64,000 nt of DNA from positions 1 through 64,000 of the forward strand of contig CAWDLR010000004.1 in assembly GCA_963803125.1 (NCBI GenBank), in the 5' to 3' direction. The notes under the pieces were generated by a model. It had not been told where the DNA came from. It searched no databases and saw nothing but the letters and a program-made list of their open reading frames with translations. The stretch's first letter is position 1, and each line of letters opens with the position of its first letter. The position numbers were made by a program, and so were the translations under genes. The DNA comes from G963675935 sp963803125 (GTDB taxonomy: Bacteria; Planctomycetota; Planctomycetia; Pirellulales; Thermoguttaceae). This document shows, one piece after another, positions 29,308 through 37,314 of the stretch.

Positions 29308-30996
29308 TTATCTGGTACGTCTCACCACTAGGATCGAGCGGTCGCGGCGCTCATGGTCGGGGGCTTGTGCAGTGAGAGCGGCCTGCGATTCGGCGACTAA
29401 CTCTGCGGCGGACAGGCGGTGTTTGCCCTCCAGGACATTGGCCACGGCGGTTTCGGCGGCAAGAGTGGCGGTGGGGGTGGTATCGCTGATATCGCCAACG
29501 AAGATCAGCAGCGCCTCGCCCGGCCGCAGTTCATAGCCGAATGGCTCAAAATCTGCTCCGACACTCTCGCCCAACTCGATCGACTCTCGGCCGACGGACA
29601 ACACGCCGTCGGCGCCGAGCAACATGATCGAAGGCCGTCCAGCCGACGCGCAGTACACTCGGCCCGTGCCGGTCTCGATCAGGCCTGCGAAGAGCGTGGC
29701 ACGGCGATCGCCGGCCGAGCCGGTCCAAAGCGTCAGGTTGACCTGTTGCAGGAGGCGGTCGGCTTGGCGGTGGTAGCGGGCGTGGCTGCGGAGCGCCGTT
29801 CGCACGGCGTTGGCCGTCATGGCTGCGGCGATGCTCCCTCCCTCGGCTCGCCCTGCTGCGACCGCCAGCAGGCCGTCGGGCAGACAAAACCAATCGTGGA
29901 ACGCCCCGCCGACGTTCTCCGCCTGGGCGGTGCAGCCGGCGACGTCCCAGCCGTCCAGCATCGGGGCCACCGCAGGGAGCTCGTTGCGTTGCAGACGTTC
30001 GGCGGCGGCGAGTTGCTTTTGCAGTCTTGCCGCGTCAACTCCCGCCCGCATCAGCATCTCGCGTTCGAGGTCCGCCGCCAAGCGGCCGGCGATGACTTCG
30101 AGAATGTTCGTTTCCTGATCGCTGAAGCCGCGTTTTTCATTCGCGAAGACCCAGAGCGTGCCCAGCAGCATGGTCGGCGTCGAAATCGGCACGCAAACGG
30201 CGGCGGGAAAGTCCTCGGGCGCGTTCCAGGTCGGCATGACGCTTTCGTCGTCGAGCACGACCGCGTGGCCCAGCAGGGCTTCGAGGTCGGCCAGGGCCCC
30301 TTGCAGTGGTCGGGCGGGGGCGGCAAGCCGGTCGGCGGGCAGGCCGTACGAACAGCGCAGCTTCAACTCGGTGGTGGCCTCGTCGAGGAGATAGGCCCCG
30401 GCGGCGTGGCATTCGATGGCCTCGACCCCTGCCCGCAAGACGGCTTCCAGCCGCGCCGCCAGGTGCTTCTCCTCCTCGCGATGCGGAACCACCGGCACAC
30501 CGGCGGCCAGCTCGGCTTCGCGTTGCCGCAGAGCGTGCCGCGTCTGCAACAATTCGCCGAGCAAGTCCGCGATGGAGCCGGCGAGCATTCGGGTCGCTCG
30601 GGATTCGGCTTCGCTGCCGCCGGTTGTTGAAGCCGTCGGGCCGGTACGCGGCTGTGAATGTCGTTCGCTTTTCTTGTTTCCCCGCTCTTTTATTCCTGAG
30701 GGCGGATCGAGCACTAGACAGCCGGTAGCGCGGCCGGCTTCGCCGCGAATCGGCATCGCCCAGCCCGGGCCAGCCGGCTCACTCGGCCCCGACCCATGCT
30801 CATACCGCAGAGCGCAGCCGGTGACGGCATGAAAGGCTCGCAAGACGTCGGACAGACACGCCACGGTATCCGGCGGCGGCGGCTCGGGCTTGGGCGGCTG
30901 CTCGGTGTAAAGTCTGAGACGCTTTTGCTGTGGTGCGGGCTTCGCCACGGTCTTCTCTTGGAGGCGGGCAAGGGGGGGGCGGGACGACTCACTCAT
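29308..30996 (-). CDS. GAF plus SpoIIE/PP2C-like protein with degenerate metal-binding site
   Basis: A 562-residue protein. After a low-complexity N-terminus and a first degenerate sensor segment (LSDVLRAFHAVTGCALRY), residues 165 to 325 form a GAF domain (GVEAIECHAAGAYLLDEAT, ICVPISTPTMLLGTLWVFA-like), followed by a short coiled coil (LQKQLAAAERLQRNELP) and a SpoIIE-type phosphatase fold from about 345. The Asp residues that bind Mg or Mn seem lost: the family GGDFxD appears as GGAFHD and the GDVxGxG motif as AGRAEGGS. It may therefore be a pseudophosphatase or a scaffold for serine-phosphorylation signalling. It lies just outside the tRNA, alone in its transcription unit. Confidence 0.8.
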   Translation of the reverse strand: MSESSRPPLARLQEKTVAKPAPQQKRLRLYTEQPPKPEPPPPDTVACLSDVLRAFHAVTGCALRYEHGSGPSEPAGPGWAMPIRGEAGRATGCLVLDPPSGIKERGNKKSERHSQPRTGPTASTTGGSEAESRATRMLAGSIADLLGELLQTRHALRQREAELAAGVPVVPHREEEKHLAARLEAVLRAGVEAIECHAAGAYLLDEATTELKLRCSYGLPADRLAAPARPLQGALADLEALLGHAVVLDDESVMPTWNAPEDFPAAVCVPISTPTMLLGTLWVFANEKRGFSDQETNILEVIAGRLAADLEREMLMRAGVDAARLQKQLAAAERLQRNELPAVAPMLDGWDVAGCTAQAENVGGAFHDWFCLPDGLLAVAAGRAEGGSIAAAMTANAVRTALRSHARYHRQADRLLQQVNLTLWTGSAGDRRATLFAGLIETGTGRVYCASAGRPSIMLLGADGVLSVGRESIELGESVGADFEPFGYELRPGEALLIFVGDISDTTPTATLAAETAVANVLEGKHRLSAAELVAESQAALTAQAPDHERRDRSILVVRRTR

Positions 30997-31167
30997 GCGG
31001 GCGAGGACGCTGCGCCAGTCTCGGCCGATCCGGCGCGATCGGAATAATCGTTACACGCTTCCGATTCGTCCGCCATTGCGCCGACAACACAGAGGCCGCA
31101 GCCGTCACAGCTTAACATCGGCCGAATGGACAAAGCGACGTTAGTCGGAGTAGGGAGGGATGCAAAT

Positions 31168-32275
31168 TTAGTCCAGCCAATCCTTCGCCTTCAGCCGTTC
31201 CGGCGTGTAGTGCTCGGTGACGTAGCTGATGTCCTTGCTAATCAGTGCTTCGACTTCGAGCTTGAACCCGTTGTCCAGGAGCCGCTCGATCTCTTTTTGC
31301 CACTGCTTTTTCTGGGCGAACCAGGGATAGGCGGCGATCTGGCGGGCGCGCTTGCGGTCGGTGTCGTTCAGCGAGATCTTCACGCTGTCCGACAATTGGC
31401 ACTGCTCGAAATCCTTCGAGCGCAGCCCGATGAACTTGGCGTCGGGGATCGCCATCCGCTGCGACTCGTAGGCCAGGTTGATCGAGCCCTGCTTGATGAC
31501 GCTGTAGATGTAGTATCCCCACGGATCGTTGTCTAAGAGGCAGTAGACCGGCAGCTTCAGTTCGTTGTGCAGCCGGTGCAGCAGCCGGCGGACGCCGCGG
31601 GGGGGCTGGCCGCCGCCGTGCGTCAAAATGCACTTGTGCTTGCGCCAGAACTTGTCTTCGTTGAACCGTTGCCAGACCGTGTCCTTTTCGACGTGCAGGA
31701 TGAACTTGGCCGCATGCTTCTTGAACTCGATCACGTCGGGCTCGACGATCGACGGGATGCCGTAGCCGCCGGAGCCCATCCGCGCAGTCGATCTCGTCGC
31801 CGCGGTCGGAAACGACGATCTCGCCCACCATGTCCCCTTTTTTCTGCGCGTAGAGGTGCAATTCCTCGCGCAGGCTGTTCAGCAGCACCTCACAGTCTTC
31901 GATGACCGGATCGCATTCGTTCTGATCCGCGAAGGTCTCCTCCTTGGTGCCCTCGATGGTGTGTTTCAACAGGTAGAAGAGACCGCGGATACTGGTGGTT
32001 TTGCCCTGCTCGAGCAATTGCGTCACGCCGCTGGCAACCAGCATGGTCTGCATGTAGGTCTTGGCCTGCGACAGGTTGAAGAGCTGCCGGCGATTGGTGC
32101 TGTTGCCCATTTCGATGAACCGCCGCGATTTGTTGTACTTTACATTCGACAACGAACGGGTCGGCACATCGACGTAAGGGTCTCGTTTTCGCCCGGCCAA
32201 CTGCACGACTTCGTCGGCCAGGTCGGTCAGGCGTTTCATGGTCTTGGCATCGCGGGTGTTGAGTCTGGTTGGCAT
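31168..32275 (-). CDS. top6A: DNA topoisomerase VI subunit A (Spo11-like), frameshifted
   Basis: The A subunit makes the double-strand break. The N-terminal part from the ATG at 32275 has the winged-helix catalytic region TTSIRGLFYLLKHTIEG with the active-site Tyr and reaches VVSDRGDEIDC. The rest, in a second frame, gives MGSGGYGIPSIVEPDVIEF and the Toprim domain: FILHVEKDTVWQRF with the first Glu, CILTHGGGQPPRGVRRLL and VYCLLDNDPWGYYIYSVI with the DxD. One extra base at about 31781 to 31784 separates the frames. The repaired protein is about 368 residues, normal for Top6A. It lies downstream of top6B on the same strand, but two unrelated genes intervene. Confidence 0.9.
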
Positions 32276-32301
32276 GATACAAGCGGGAGGCAGAAAGGAG
32301 G

Positions 32302-32780
32302 GGAACCACGGATGAACACAGATGAACACAGATAGGGGGGTAGCAATTTCGGAGGAAAGGACCGGGCACCGTTAGTTGGCAAATCGTTTAATCTCGATTC
32401 TTGACTGGCCGAAGTTGATCAACAGGCATATCTTCATGCCCGTCGCATTGAGATAGTTGATACACTGGGCAAAATGCACCTCGTCAAACGCCTTTACGGC
32501 CTTCAGTTCGACAATGACCAAATCCTCGACAACAATGTCGGCCAGATAGTCGCCGACGACAGTTCCGTCATACACAACTTGGATCGGCTGCTGTTGTTGG
32601 GCGCGTAGTCCCGCCTTCCGAAGTTCGTGCGCCATCGCGTTTTCGTAAACCTTCTCCAGGAATCCCGCTCCCAGAGCATTGCTCACGGCATAGGCGCAAC
32701 CGATGATCCGTTTCGTCACTTCATTCAGTTTATCCACGTCGGCGGTCATCTGTGTTCATCCGTGTTCATCTGTGGTTTCC
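32302..32780. mobile_element. inverted-repeat-bounded GxxExxY cassette
   Basis: Inverted copies of a tandem GATGAACAC-type repeat flank one small gene: 32302 to 32334 (CCACGGATGAACACAGATGA core on plus) and 32746 to 32780 (its near-perfect complement, with two substitutions and one indel). The right copy overlaps the gene's start: the ATG at 32749 is one of the GATGA units. The cassette lies between the top6A start and the PD-(D/E)XK-like gene. No transposase is inside, so any mobility would need help from elsewhere. Confidence 0.6.
32372..32749 (-). CDS. GxxExxY protein (PD-(D/E)XK superfamily)
   Basis: A 125-residue protein with the name-giving motif GAGFLEKVYENAMAHEL near residue 28, then VYDGTVVGDYLADIVVEDLV and IVELKAVKAFDEVHFAQCIN, in which the D...ExK pattern of PD-(D/E)XK nucleases is visible, and a final INFGQSRIEIKRFAN. 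The family is widespread, usually single-domain, and its role is unknown; nuclease activity is only suggested by the fold. Its start codon is part of a repeat that recurs inverted after the gene. Confidence 0.9.
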   Translation of the reverse strand: MTADVDKLNEVTKRIIGCAYAVSNALGAGFLEKVYENAMAHELRKAGLRAQQQQPIQVVYDGTVVGDYLADIVVEDLVIVELKAVKAFDEVHFAQCINYLNATGMKICLLINFGQSRIEIKRFAN

Positions 32781-32912
32781 TCCGCCTGGTCTCCCAGACC
32801 TTTTTGGGTTTCTGTGTTGTTCAACCTCGCCAACTCAGGGTAGTCGCTGCGCGGCAACCCTGGGGTGCTCTGAGCAAGGCTCTCAGCCTATACACGGACA
32901 CAGGGCTCGCGG

Positions 32913-33650
32913 TTACACCACCGTTATCAACTTGCAAACCGCTCGATCCTTATAGCAATGGTCGATTTCCTCGACCTCGTTCGTCGCGATGCCGAACGTC
33001 TCCAGATTGTCGTAACTGTTCACGTATGAATCGTTGTGGCCTGCCCAAGGCCCAGGATCGTAAACCAACACCAAGTACTTCCCAGCTATTGTGGCATTAA
33101 TGGGCTTAGGAGGGTTGCGCAGCTTGTCCAAACAGGCGCGAAACTCCCGTCGATTCTGTGGGCTTGGACCACCCTTCCAGCGACCCGGCACCGCATCTGT
33201 GAGGTCATACGTGCGGCTGAAGCCAAAATAGAACTTGAACTCGACGATGAGGCTCTCCTTGTCGATCGTCACTGCGAGGTCGTACTTGTTCCATTCCGTT
33301 TGGCATTTGGCATGCGGGGCCTGTCTCATGATCTCGGCCACTACGAAGAATCTGAAGACCGACTCATTAATGTTGTTAACACTCTCCCAGTTGACCATCT
33401 CCGCGTGACGCTTCAGGTGATCCATCGCAGCTTGCAACGATTTCCGTAGGATAGAAATCACAACATCACTTGCCTTCTGAACGACTCCCACCACACCTAA
33501 GGGTATCGAGTGCTGCGACAGATGAGCCTCTACCGGTGATGAAACGGCGTCGGTGGGCAAATCCAACGGCAGCAAACTCGGTTCCGCGGCAACCTGTTCG
33601 TCATGCTCCCGGCGTTCGGAGCTCCGCTTGTCAGGCACGGACTCGCTCAT
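32913..33650 (-). CDS. uncharacterised protein with a PD-(D/E)XK-like motif, between topoisomerase VI genes
   Basis: A 245-residue protein that I cannot place in a family. The N-terminal 45 residues are hydrophilic and probably disordered; a helical segment follows (VISILRKSLQAAMDHLKRHA), then VFRFFVVAEIMRQAP. The middle contains YDLAVTIDKESLIVEFKFYF, a strand-turn-strand with D...ExK as in PD-(D/E)XK nucleases, and the later part has YLVLVYDPGPW. It starts 24 bases after the top6B stop on the same strand, so it is probably co-transcribed. It could be a restriction-like or structure-specific nuclease; the fold needs checking. Confidence 0.55.
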   Translation of the reverse strand: MSESVPDKRSSERREHDEQVAAEPSLLPLDLPTDAVSSPVEAHLSQHSIPLGVVGVVQKASDVVISILRKSLQAAMDHLKRHAEMVNWESVNNINESVFRFFVVAEIMRQAPHAKCQTEWNKYDLAVTIDKESLIVEFKFYFGFSRTYDLTDAVPGRWKGGPSPQNRREFRACLDKLRNPPKPINATIAGKYLVLVYDPGPWAGHNDSYVNSYDNLETFGIATNEVEEIDHCYKDRAVCKLITVV

Positions 33651-33674
33651 AGTGCGTTCCCCCCAAACGCCGTT

Positions 33675-35726
33675 TCATTGCCCGCTCGACTGTGTCAACG
33701 GTGTTTCCGCGGGCGTAACGATGATCACATTCTCCCCGAAATCCTCCTCTTCGATCGGCTTGCCGCGGTCGTCGAGTTCGACGTCGGCTTCGGCGGTTCG
33801 TTTCCTGGCGACTTCGAGGAGTTGCTCGTAGAGCTTCTTGCGGTCGCAGCCGTTGACGCGGCTGACGGCGGTGGCGACTTCGCCGATGTAGCGGAGGAAG
33901 AGGCTGCGGCGCTCGCCTTCGTGACGAACGCGGAGGCGGCGGCGGAGGAACATGCCCAACTTGCGGCCGACGGTTTGCAAGGCCAGACGCAGTTCCTTCT
34001 GAATCTCGGGATATGACGCGATCGCCTCTTTCGATTCGTTGGTGAAGGGGACCCAAACGCTGGCCATGTGAACCATCACCGTGACCGGGCCGCTGGGCAG
34101 CCCGCCGCGCGACTGGTTCAGGCCGTAGGCCCGCCAATTGGTCTGCATGACGGTTTGCGTGATCGCGCAGGCCCCGGCCTGGAATTGCAGCGGGACGCGG
34201 TTGGCGTAACGCAGTACGTTCATCGACTGCCCTTCGCTGATGTTGACGTTTTGCAGGGCCTGGTGGAACTTGTCGATGTCGGCCGATTTGAGCCGGCCGG
34301 GGGAGACGCGGGTGCCGACGTTGGCCGCCAGCAGGATTTTGTCGGCCCCTTCGGCGCCCAGCCCGGCGAAGGTCGTGATCAGGAACTGTCGCAGCGTGCG
34401 GGCGTCGCTCTCTTCGAGCATCTCGGCAAGTCCCTCGCGGGTGACCTGGGCGACCGGCGACGCGCCGCCGTAGGCCAGGCCGACTTCGATCTGGAACGGG
34501 TTGCCGCGATAGACCGCGGGCGGACGGGTCGCCGCGGTGTAGAACTCGCCCGGCACCACCTGCCGCAGGCCCTTGAGGATCAATTCCTCGCCGATCGGGG
34601 CGATGCAATCGGTCGAGGGGGCGGGGATCTTCGTCTGTTGGATCGCCTGATAGAGCAGGTCGGCCTCGTGCCGGCCGATCTTCTTCGGATTCGCCCGGGT
34701 GGTGACGCTGATCGCATTGCAGAGTTTTCGCGCGATGCTCGGGCTGACGCGGGAAAACGAATGAACCAGGAACTGCGCGATCGTCGGCGCCTTCGTGTCT
34801 TTGAGCATCGCCACCAGCCGGCCGAGCTCGATGCCGTAAGGGTGCGGCTTGATCTCTTTCGGCTCGGGCGGAAGCTGGTCGGTCACGCGGGCGTAGTCGC
34901 GGTGGTTGGCGTCGGGGTCGTCGTAGTGGATCGAGACGTGGGGGTTGGCGATGGCGGTCTGTTCGAGATAGTCGTTGACGCTGCCGCGGCCGCGCTGGTA
35001 GCGGGCCTCGAGTTCAATGGTAACCCGCGTGCCGTGTTCGACGCGCTCTTCCCATTCGATGCCGTACTTGTCGATCAGTTTCGCCCCGAGGCCGTTGGGG
35101 GGAATCTCGACGCCGTCGCCCCGGCCGTTGAGGATTTCGGGCACGTTCCGCTTGGTGTCGATCTGGATTTCGTAATAATGGGCCGGATCGCGCTTCGAGA
35201 CCTTCGAGATGATTTTGACCGGCTTGCCGGTGGTTAACACGCCGTGCATGCCCGCGGCGCTGATGCCGATTCCCTGCTGGCCGCGACTCATGCGCATGCG
35301 GTGGAACTTCGAGCCGTAGAGCAGTTTGCCGAAGATCAGCGGAATCTGTTTCTTGACGATGCCCGGGCCGTTGTCTTGCACGCCGACTTTGAAACGGTCC
35401 TGGCCGGTGCGCTCGATGTGCACCCAGATTTCGGGGAGGATGCCCGCTTCTTCGCAGGCGTCCAGGGCGTTGTCGACCGCCTCCTTGACGGTGGTCAGCA
35501 GCGCCTTCCGCGGGTTGTCGAAGCCGAGCAGGTGGCGGTTCTTGGCAAAGAACTCGCTGACGGAAATATCGCGCTGGCTGGCGGCCATCGACTGGGCGGT
35601 GGCTCGCCGGCGGGGTTTCGATGCGGGTAGAGTCGCGGCAATGGGGGCGCTGCCGTTGGAACCGGCCGGCGCGGTGGTCTCCGCTTTAGGGGTGGAACGA
35701 ACGGTCAATCTTGGGGCTCCTGTCAT
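33675..35726 (-). CDS. top6B: DNA topoisomerase VI subunit B
   Basis: From the ATG at 35726 (683 residues) the protein begins with a Pro/Ala-rich tail, then the GHKL ATPase: TTVKEAVDNALDACEEAGIL with the catalytic Glu and N-box Asn, VQDNGPGI, LYGSKFHRMRMSRGQQGIG (the lid glycine region) and later a transducer domain. The conserved QTNWRAYGLNQSRGGLPSG lies in the last third, followed by a C-terminal helical region. B drives strand passage by ATP-dependent dimerisation. It is known from archaea, plants and a few bacteria including planctomycetes. An upstream extension of the frame to 35924 shows no homology. Confidence 0.93.
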   Translation of the reverse strand: MTGAPRLTVRSTPKAETTAPAGSNGSAPIAATLPASKPRRRATAQSMAASQRDISVSEFFAKNRHLLGFDNPRKALLTTVKEAVDNALDACEEAGILPEIWVHIERTGQDRFKVGVQDNGPGIVKKQIPLIFGKLLYGSKFHRMRMSRGQQGIGISAAGMHGVLTTGKPVKIISKVSKRDPAHYYEIQIDTKRNVPEILNGRGDGVEIPPNGLGAKLIDKYGIEWEERVEHGTRVTIELEARYQRGRGSVNDYLEQTAIANPHVSIHYDDPDANHRDYARVTDQLPPEPKEIKPHPYGIELGRLVAMLKDTKAPTIAQFLVHSFSRVSPSIARKLCNAISVTTRANPKKIGRHEADLLYQAIQQTKIPAPSTDCIAPIGEELILKGLRQVVPGEFYTAATRPPAVYRGNPFQIEVGLAYGGASPVAQVTREGLAEMLEESDARTLRQFLITTFAGLGAEGADKILLAANVGTRVSPGRLKSADIDKFHQALQNVNISEGQSMNVLRYANRVPLQFQAGACAITQTVMQTNWRAYGLNQSRGGLPSGPVTVMVHMASVWVPFTNESKEAIASYPEIQKELRLALQTVGRKLGMFLRRRLRVRHEGERRSLFLRYIGEVATAVSRVNGCDRKKLYEQLLEVARKRTAEADVELDDRGKPIEEEDFGENVIIVTPAETPLTQSSGQ

Positions 35727-36033
35727 GGTGCGACCGCGGCAAGAGGGTGACGGAGGAGGTTGTCGAGGAAACGTCTTCCACTTGCGAAGTCTCTTCCGAC
35801 GATCTCCTCCGCCCCTGAGTTCCCTTGCGTCGCTTCTTGGGATGATAGCCGATTGTTCGGCCTGCCGACACCGGCTGCGGCAAAGCTGACCGATTATAGC
35901 GGTTGTGCCGGCCTGGTCCCACATGGTTTTTCCCGAATTTCAGGCATATTGCGGGGCCTTTTCCCACGCCCTACACAAAGATTCACCCGCACGACTGCTA
36001 CCTGCCGAGATTGGTTGTGAAAGGATCAAAACC

Positions 36034-36402
36034 ATGACCCATTCCATTTCTCGCGGAAAAATTCTGGCCCTGGTTGCAATAGCGGCCGTGCTGGCCGCCT
36101 ACAGCTTTGGTGTGGGCACGGAGGCCCGCGCCGGGCTGTGTCGTTGCAGCCAGTCCGGCGACCTGTTTTACAACTACTACGTGCCGCCGGTTGGCCCGGG
36201 GAGCGTCGGCGCAGCGATGTATCCTTGCCCGCGCCCCACGCCGCCGCTGGTCGGGCACACCTACGTGACTTACCCGCCGCTCAGCCCGCACGAGTTCCTC
36301 TATCCGCACAAGCGCGTCTACTGGACGATGCACGAGGACGCCGCGCCGACGCGGACTTCGGTGCGCTGGGGATGGCGGCCGTCGTTCCCGCAGTGGTGGT
36401 AG
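36034..36402 (+). CDS. small secreted Cys/Pro/Tyr-rich protein, copy 1
   Basis: A 122-residue protein with a clear signal peptide (ALVAIAAVLAAYSFGVGTEARA) and a mature part starting GLCRCSQSG, with YNYYVPPVGPGSVGAAMYPC and an aromatic C-terminus (VRWGWRPSFPQWW). I know no family. It shares layout with the gene at 36538: signal ending in ARA/AQA, CxxC near the mature N-terminus, a YY segment, a Pro-rich middle and a Trp-rich end. The two are probably paralogues. AAGGATC upstream may serve ribosome binding. Confidence 0.65.
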   Translation: MTHSISRGKILALVAIAAVLAAYSFGVGTEARAGLCRCSQSGDLFYNYYVPPVGPGSVGAAMYPCPRPTPPLVGHTYVTYPPLSPHEFLYPHKRVYWTMHEDAAPTRTSVRWGWRPSFPQWW

Positions 36403-36424
36403 CGGACTACGGATTTCCGTGAAG

Positions 36425-36501
36425 GGGAAAAGGGGACAGGCACCTTTTGTGCGAAGCACCCGAAGGGCCGTTCCGGCAAAAGGTGCCTGTCCCCTTTTCC
36501 C
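36425..36501. repeat. 25-bp perfect inverted repeat between the two small secreted-protein genes
   Basis: The arms 36425 to 36449 and 36477 to 36501 are perfect complements over 25 bases (core AAAAGGGGACAGGCACCTTT) with a 27-base loop. It may act as terminator for the first gene, but the long arms and T-run on both sides suggest a repetitive palindromic element. Confidence 0.85.
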
Positions 36502-36537
36502 AGATGGCCAACGAAGAATCCCAAAGGAGCGAAACCG

Positions 36538-36912
36538 ATGAAACGTGTTCTCATACTCGCCGTGGCCGCGGCGATGCTGACCGCCTGGGGCTGGACGAAC
36601 CGAGCGCAAGCGGCCTTCGCAAGGTGCATGAACTGCACCGCGACGTACCAATCGCAGATGTCTCCCTGGCACGGCGGCTATTATGACGTGGCCTGGGGAA
36701 TGCCGGTGGCGGTGCTGGTGCCGCCGACGGCCGAAAACCAAACGCACTGGGGCTGGGGCGTGGGGGCGACGCGGGTCACTCCGATCTATCACCAATTCCA
36801 TCGCGGCTGGCCCGGCCCGGGCGTTTACGAGCGTTCCTGGTTCCGCCCGACGCCGCATTGGCCGTCGAGCACCGACCAGTTTGGCGATTACTACGTTCGC
36901 GGTCCGTGGTGA
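36538..36912 (+). CDS. small secreted Cys/Trp-rich protein, copy 2
   Basis: A 124-residue protein with signal peptide RVLILAVAAAMLTAWGW and cleavage after NRAQA. The mature part starts AFARCMNCTATYQSQM, then GGYYDVAWGMPVAV, NQTHWGWGVGATRV and ends FGDYYVRGPW. Family unknown; organisation parallels the protein at 36034. GGAGCG lies just before the ATG. The CxxC could bind metal or form a disulphide in the periplasm or on the surface. Confidence 0.65.
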   Translation: MKRVLILAVAAAMLTAWGWTNRAQAAFARCMNCTATYQSQMSPWHGGYYDVAWGMPVAVLVPPTAENQTHWGWGVGATRVTPIYHQFHRGWPGPGVYERSWFRPTPHWPSSTDQFGDYYVRGPW

Positions 36913-37069
36913 GCCACGCGGCTGCGTGCGGCGACGACTTACTCCCGACTACTCCTTCGTCAACCAGGGCAGCCTGCAAACCGGGCTGCCCTGTGTGTTT
37001 TCTTGACGCACAAGACGGTGAGCCGGATCACGCCGGGCGCAATGATTCTCATGGTCAAGACCAGGAATC

Positions 37070-37142
37070 CGTTTAGCCGGCGAGCTTGCTCTCCGCGCGG
37101 GAATGTCGCGGAGCCTCGGCGAGCAAGCTCGCCGGCTAAACG
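37070..37142. repeat. palindromic element, TTTAGCCGGC family
   Basis: Arms 37070 to 37091 and 37121 to 37142 are perfect complements over 22 bases (TTTAGCCGGCGAGCTTGCTC); an inner pair (CTCCGCG/CGCGGAG) extends the stem. The 402 bases between 36913 and 37314 hold this element and no gene. Related elements lie at 49915 and 56499. Confidence 0.85.
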
Positions 37143-37314
37143 GTTCGGACGCGACGCCCTAATCCGCTGCCGCACGCATCGCGCCGCGGGCTCGTGACAT
37201 TATGTAGGATCTCTGATACAATGGCGGCGTGGTTGCGGATCGACTGTACGCTTCCATCACGCCGTTGTGCTCCCTCCCACCTACAGCGACTCTCTCTAAG
37301 CAGGAATTTTGCCG

